Shown: one piece after another, positions 5,418-8,802 of the stretch
How the letters are laid out: every line of letters begins with the position of its first letter
Numbering within the stretch: the stretch's first letter is position 1
NCBI GenBank assembly: GCA_964412405.1
Contig: CAYPOB010000035.1
Span: 1-8,802, forward strand
Direction of reading: 5' to 3'
DNA length: 8,802 nt
From: JAJOKI01 sp964412405
GTDB taxonomy: Archaea; Halobacteriota; UBA148; JAJOKI01
Program-made: the position numbers and the translations under genes
The notes under the pieces: generated by a model
Databases searched by the model: none
What the model saw: the letters and a program-made list of their open reading frames with translations, nothing else
What the model was told of the DNA's origin: nothing

Positions 5418-7007
5418 ATGGCCGACATATATGCAAACGCAAGATCTACAACTGGTACCGCTACGCGATTTAAGGATATATGCCCTACAAGCGGCATGTG
5501 TCCTATTTGCGTAAAAAACTGTACAGTTCTATGTGAGATCGGCAAATCTGCCTTCAGGGGTAGAGAGGTGTTATATCCTGTGCCTGAAGAATTCGGACAT
5601 AGCACAGCAGCATCCAATAAAGATTATAAACTGGATTGGTCGCATTTCCAGATATTGACCGATGTGTTGGGAGCCAAGGGAATAGAACCAGATTCGGACA
5701 AGGCAATTTTCCCAGCCGTGGACGTCAAAACGTCTGCTGGAGGAGTTCCGCTTAAGGTGCCAGCATTCACGGCGGGATTGGGTTCCACTGCAGTGGCGCA
5801 GAATTACTGGGACGGGTTGGCTGTGGGCGCGGCCATCTCAGGCACCATCCAGGTTATCGGGGAAAATATCTGCGGAATGGATATGAACTCGAAAATCACG
5901 GATGGAGAGGTAACGCACTCGGATGATCTAAAGTACAGGATTGACAAATACAGGGAATTCTGGGATGGCGTACATGGCGACATAGTCGTCCAGACCAACG
6001 TGGAAGACCAGCGATTGGGCGTTGACAAGTACGCACTCTCTAAATTAGAGGTCAACATCATCGAAAGGAAGTGGGGGCAGGGCGCCAAAGCTATCGGCGG
6101 CGAGGTAAGAATCGACGACCTCACCAAGGCGATAGAACTAAAAAAGAGGGGGTATATTGTACTCCCAGACCCAGAGGACACGAGCGTGCAGAGAGCTTTT
6201 AAAGATGGCGCGTTCAAGACATTTGAGAGGCACAGCAGAGTCGGGTTTCCGAAGCATGAGAGTTTTGTAGAGGACATAGAGAATCTAAGAGCTCAAGGAG
6301 CCAAGCGCGTATTCCTCAAGACTGGGGCATACAGGCCCGTAATAACTGCATTCACACTCAAAGCGGCTTCGGAGGCAAAGATCGACCTGCTTACATTTGA
6401 TGGTGCGGGCGGAGGGACTGGTATGAGTCCTGTACCGATGATGAACGAGTGCGCCACGCCAACTGTGTATCTACAGGCGCAGGTCATGAAATGTATAGAA
6501 TTGCTGAAGAAGAAGGGCAGATATGTGCCAGATATCGCATTCGCGGGCGGGTTCGTCAACGAAACGCAGATGTTCAAGTCGATGGCAATGAGTGACCTGG
6601 GCAGCGGTCCGCATGTGAAGGCCATTGCAATGGCAAGGGCTCCGATAACCGCAGTGATGAAGGCAGAACACTTTGTCGAGCTGGCGAACGAGGGCAAATT
6701 GCCAAGGTCATTTGAACAAAATTACGGTGCAAATCCGGAGCAGTTTTTTATCGCGATGTCCGACCTGGTGGATGAGTATGGCGAACGCGCCAGAGATATC
6801 CCAGCTGGTGCGATTGGATTATATACCTATTATTTTGACCGACTTGGAACGGGTCTGAAGCAATTGATGGCTGGCTCAAGAAAGTTCAAGCTGAATCTGA
6901 TAAGCAGAAATGATATTGCATCCATATCAGAGACTGCAGAAAAAGTCACAGGCATCCCGATGCTTGACAAGATCGAGAGCGACTTGATGGAGAATATTCT
7001 CTCTTAA
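5418..7007 (+). CDS. FMN-binding glutamate synthase-family protein with N-terminal cysteine motif
   Basis: Related to the central FMN/synthase domain of the glutamate synthase large subunit, which makes glutamate from 2-oxoglutarate and glutamine-derived ammonia. In the visible 529 residues a TIM-barrel domain runs from about 70 to 480. It has FMN-domain signatures SAGGVPLKVPAF (106-117), GQGAKAIGGEV (220-230), LLTFDGAGGGTG (324-335) and AFAGGFVN (374-381). No N-terminal glutaminase domain or C-terminal GXGXG domain is present, so ammonia and electrons would need partners. A five-cysteine motif, C22-x5-C28-x2-C31-x3-C35-x3-C39, suggests an iron-sulfur cluster. Cysteines are absent from 396-420, where the canonical 3Fe-4S site would be expected. 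The ATG is 5 bases after an assembly gap and has no visible ribosome-binding site, so the real start may lie in the gap. Family membership is firm; the reaction is inferred. Confidence 0.88.
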   Translation: MADIYANARSTTGTATRFKDICPTSGMCPICVKNCTVLCEIGKSAFRGREVLYPVPEEFGHSTAASNKDYKLDWSHFQILTDVLGAKGIEPDSDKAIFPAVDVKTSAGGVPLKVPAFTAGLGSTAVAQNYWDGLAVGAAISGTIQVIGENICGMDMNSKITDGEVTHSDDLKYRIDKYREFWDGVHGDIVVQTNVEDQRLGVDKYALSKLEVNIIERKWGQGAKAIGGEVRIDDLTKAIELKKRGYIVLPDPEDTSVQRAFKDGAFKTFERHSRVGFPKHESFVEDIENLRAQGAKRVFLKTGAYRPVITAFTLKAASEAKIDLLTFDGAGGGTGMSPVPMMNECATPTVYLQAQVMKCIELLKKKGRYVPDIAFAGGFVNETQMFKSMAMSDLGSGPHVKAIAMARAPITAVMKAEHFVELANEGKLPRSFEQNYGANPEQFFIAMSDLVDEYGERARDIPAGAIGLYTYYFDRLGTGLKQLMAGSRKFKLNLISRNDIASISETAEKVTGIPMLDKIESDLMENILS

Positions 7008-7813
7008 CGAATACCCAAACTGAAGCTTACCCATGGGGCAGAATGTGTGAGCGCTCCAAGTGATATAATATCGACGCCGGTTCTTGCGAATTCGCTGATG
7101 TTTTCCGTGTTGATGCCACCAGATGCCTCAAGCTTCACTCGAGTTCGCAGGCCTGCTTTCTTTATTTTTTTCACTGCGTCCATGATATCCTCTGGAGCCA
7201 TATTATCGAACATTATGATATCAGCGCCAAGCTGTGCTGCCTTGATGGCATCATTTATATTCTCCACTTCGACCTCTATCTCCTTTTCAGGATATAGTTC
7301 TCGTGCTTTATCGATAACTGCCCCTAAACCTGCTATCTTGATATGATTGTCCTTGACCAGGACGGCTTCAGCCAGATTGAACCGATGCGGATGACCGCCA
7401 CCTATTTTGATAGCCTTTTTCTCAAATTTCCTGAATCCGGGAGTAGTTTTTCTGGTGCCAGCAATTGTCACGTCCTTACTGCGCTTCACATATGATCGGG
7501 TGAGCGTGGCGATGCCGCTCATTCGTCCCAAAAAGTTAAGCGCCAATCGCTCCCCGACGAGAATTGATCTGGCGCTTCCATTCACATTTAGAATCATATC
7601 CCCCCCTCTGAACTCAGCACCATCTCTGAATTTAGATTGAACCTCAAGTCCGAAATGCTCGAATATCTGCTCCGCCTCCTCGAGACCGGCTAAAATACCG
7701 TCTTCGCCTGCCTTGATGTGCGCTTTAACATGAACATCCGGAACTGCCGCTCCAGTGATGTCCCCTGAACCGATATCCTCTTCGAGGAAGCGCTTGAGTT
7801 CGGCAATTCTCAT
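7004..7813 (-). CDS. nadC: nicotinate-nucleotide pyrophosphorylase (carboxylating), quinolinate phosphoribosyltransferase
   Basis: Converts quinolinate and PRPP to nicotinate mononucleotide, CO2 and pyrophosphate in de novo NAD synthesis. The 269-residue length is normal. Conserved features are EEDIGSGDIT (11-20), ERLALNFLGRMSGIAT (88-103), the substrate-binding GTRKTTPGFRKFEKKA (119-134), GGGHPHRFNL (138-147), VLVKDNHI (151-158), VEVEN (181-185), MFDNM (201-205) and LEASGGIN (228-235). The start at 7813 follows the family N-terminus. No clear Shine-Dalgarno sequence precedes it, and a TATA-like element at 7841-7848 would give a nearly leaderless message. It is divergent from nadX across 67 bases. 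Its TAA stop shares the palindromic TTAA at 7004-7007 with the convergent glutamate-synthase-like gene. Confidence 0.98.
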   Translation of the reverse strand: MRIAELKRFLEEDIGSGDITGAAVPDVHVKAHIKAGEDGILAGLEEAEQIFEHFGLEVQSKFRDGAEFRGGDMILNVNGSARSILVGERLALNFLGRMSGIATLTRSYVKRSKDVTIAGTRKTTPGFRKFEKKAIKIGGGHPHRFNLAEAVLVKDNHIKIAGLGAVIDKARELYPEKEIEVEVENINDAIKAAQLGADIIMFDNMAPEDIMDAVKKIKKAGLRTRVKLEASGGINTENISEFARTGVDIISLGALTHSAPWVSFSLGIR

Positions 7814-7819
7814 GATCAG

Positions 7820-7867
7820 TTGTGGTATTTTTCGTTACTACCATAAATCCTTTTATGCTTGTGGTAT
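7820..7867. promoter_or_regulatory. repeated TGGTA half-sites in the nadC/nadX divergent promoter
   Basis: TTGTGGTAT occurs twice as a 9-base direct repeat (7820-7828 and 7859-7867), and an inverted TACCA lies between (7839-7843). The half-sites flank the candidate TATA elements for both genes: the minus strand TTTATGG around 7841-7847 for nadC and TTTTATGC at 7851-7858 for nadX. A shared regulator of NAD synthesis could bind here; this is inference from symmetry and position. Confidence 0.35.
7851..7858 (+). promoter_or_regulatory. TATA-like element for nadX
   Basis: TTTTATGC is centred about 27 bases before the ATG at 7881. No Shine-Dalgarno sequence precedes that ATG, so a leaderless message is likely. 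Confidence 0.35.
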
Positions 7868-7880
7868 ATTAGTTTCTTCG

Positions 7881-8717
7881 ATGTTTAAACTTCAACAAAG
7901 TTACACAAAGATAGGGATAGTTGGTTGCGGCGCAATAGGCGAAACGATCTGCAGGGCATTCGACCAGGGCGTTATCAATGCCAATCTCACGGCATTATCG
8001 GACAGAGACCCTGCATCAGCACAAGAACTTGCCGATTCTCTTGTAAATATGCGACCAGTGGTCATGGACACACCTGCGCTAATAGATGCGGTTGATTTGG
8101 TCGTGGAATGTGCTGTCCAGTCCGCAGTTCCCGATATAGCAATACCCGCACTGGAAAAAGGCAGGGATGTGATGATACTGAGCATCGGAGCGCTTATAAA
8201 TGAAAAACTATGGGGGCGAATCAAGAGCCTTGCCCGTGAGCATAACTGCAGGGTGTATTTGCCCTCTGGCGCGGTCGTCGGCTTGGACGGGCTGAAATCC
8301 GCCTCGATGGCAAAAATATCATCAGTCGTGCTCACCACCAGGAAGCATCCATCTGGTCTTCAAGGAGCACCATATATCGAGCAACAGAAGATAGATTTGA
8401 ATGCGCTGAAAAAGGCAACCGTCATATTCGAGGGATGCGCTGAAGACGCGGTCAGTGCTTTTCCCGCCAACGTGAACGTAGCCGCTACGTTGAGCCTGGC
8501 AGGTATTGGGGCTAAAAATACAAGAGTCAGGATTATCGCAGATCCAACTCTGAGTAGAAACGTCCATGAGATTTGTGTGGAAGGAGAGTTCGGCAAATTC
8601 GAGACGCGAGTTGAAAATGTACCGTCTCCCTACAACCCAAGGACGAGTTATTTGGCAGCGCTGTCCACAATCGCCACCCTGAAAAAGATCGCCGATGAGA
8701 TTCAGATTGGGACGTAG
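7881..8717 (+). CDS. nadX: L-aspartate dehydrogenase
   Basis: Oxidises L-aspartate with NAD(P)+ to iminoaspartate, the substrate of quinolinate synthase NadA, replacing aspartate oxidase NadB. The 278-residue product has an N-terminal Rossmann fold with GIVGCGAIG (12-20), and VVECAVQSAV (74-83) closing the cofactor domain. The AspDH catalytic region follows: LPSGAVVGLDGLKSA (127-141), FPANVNVAATL (194-204), and NVHEICVEGEFGKF (227-240) with the expected catalytic His229. The C-terminal NVPSPYNPRTSYLAALS (246-262) is typical of the family. The start at 7881 fits the family N-terminus and the TATA spacing; the longer frame upstream would run over nadC. The stop is TAG. nadC is divergent and nadA is not in this window. 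Confidence 0.96.
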   Translation: MFKLQQSYTKIGIVGCGAIGETICRAFDQGVINANLTALSDRDPASAQELADSLVNMRPVVMDTPALIDAVDLVVECAVQSAVPDIAIPALEKGRDVMILSIGALINEKLWGRIKSLAREHNCRVYLPSGAVVGLDGLKSASMAKISSVVLTTRKHPSGLQGAPYIEQQKIDLNALKKATVIFEGCAEDAVSAFPANVNVAATLSLAGIGAKNTRVRIIADPTLSRNVHEICVEGEFGKFETRVENVPSPYNPRTSYLAALSTIATLKKIADEIQIGT

Positions 8718-8746
8718 CTCTTCTCATGCGGTCGTCCCAGAGATAT

Positions 8747-8769
8747 GTCACAGATGAAACATCTGTGAC
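8747..8769. repeat. perfect 10-bp hairpin downstream of nadX
   Basis: Arms GTCACAGATG and CATCTGTGAC enclose an AAA loop. It starts 30 bases after the nadX stop. It could be a terminator or 3'-end stabiliser, or part of a dispersed element, but no T-run follows it directly. Confidence 0.6.
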
Positions 8770-8773
8770 TCCC

Positions 8774-8802
8774 GAAGACACCCTCTCAAGAGGTGTCTTC
8801 TT
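8774..8802 (+). terminator. second hairpin with following CTTCTT, possible nadX terminator
   Basis: The 9-bp arms GAAGACACC (8774-8782) and GGTGTCTTC (8792-8800) enclose a 9-base loop, which may close further with a bulge. It lies four bases after the preceding hairpin. The pyrimidine end TCTTCTT is cut by the window edge, so a T-tract cannot be judged. Confidence 0.4.

Noticed and set aside
5804..6697. Long minus-strand reading frames inside the glutamate-synthase-like gene
   Set aside because: Their composition mirrors the conserved plus-strand protein; no motif or start signal supports them.
7755..7880. Upstream extension of the nadX reading frame to 7755
   Set aside because: The extra residues overlap nadC antisense and are unlike AspDH; the protein family starts just before GIVGCGAIG.

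Overview
The window looks archaeal, most likely from a euryarchaeote. The evidence is an archaeal-type tryptophanyl-tRNA synthetase, a fused two-repeat tRNA-splicing endonuclease, a tRNA gene without an encoded CCA end, TATA-like elements about 27 bases before several start codons (some genes apparently leaderless), and GGTGAT/GAGG ribosome-binding sites. The gene set (type I glutamine synthetase, a stand-alone FMN glutamate-synthase-like protein, NAD synthesis through aspartate dehydrogenase) would fit a methanogen, an ANME/Syntrophoarchaeum-like lineage or a relative of Archaeoglobus. The sequence alone does not decide which.

Layout. (1) 1-1984, minus strand: a tRNA-Arg(UCG) gene, endA (tRNA-intron endonuclease) and the N-terminal part of trpS, tightly spaced in one direction as a translation/tRNA-maturation unit. 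(2) 2063-2992: a dCTP deaminase/dUTPase-family gene on plus, whose stop codon abuts that of a convergent Lrp/AsnC regulator. (3) 2993-3130: a divergent AT-rich control region between the lrp-like gene and glnA, with inverted repeats. (4) 3131-4459: glnA, meeting a convergent ribbon-helix-helix (RHH) regulator gene (4462-5007) with 2 bases between the stops. (5) 5008-5312: an AT-rich region with phased TYTCATA repeats, a 17-bp palindrome and a 33-codon membrane-peptide reading frame, ending in a 100-base run of N (5313-5412) that is a scaffold gap. (6) 5418-7007: an FMN-binding glutamate synthase-like gene whose stop overlaps that of convergent nadC (7004-7813). (7) 7814-8717: a 67-bp divergent promoter region and nadX (aspartate dehydrogenase), followed by two strong tandem hairpins at the window end.

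How the genes fit together: glnA and the glutamate-synthase-like gene point to ammonia assimilation, with an Lrp-type regulator divergent from glnA. nadX and nadC are the first and third steps of the aspartate route to nicotinate mononucleotide; nadA is not in the window. The most unusual points are the Dcd-family protein that has Cys where the deaminase catalytic Glu is expected and carries a 10-residue tandem duplication, the RHH protein with an unrecognised C-terminal domain and a possible repeat operator, the glutamate-synthase-like protein with an N-terminal five-cysteine motif, and the run of convergent gene pairs with no intergenic space. No mobile element, CRISPR array or clear new multigene defence system is visible.
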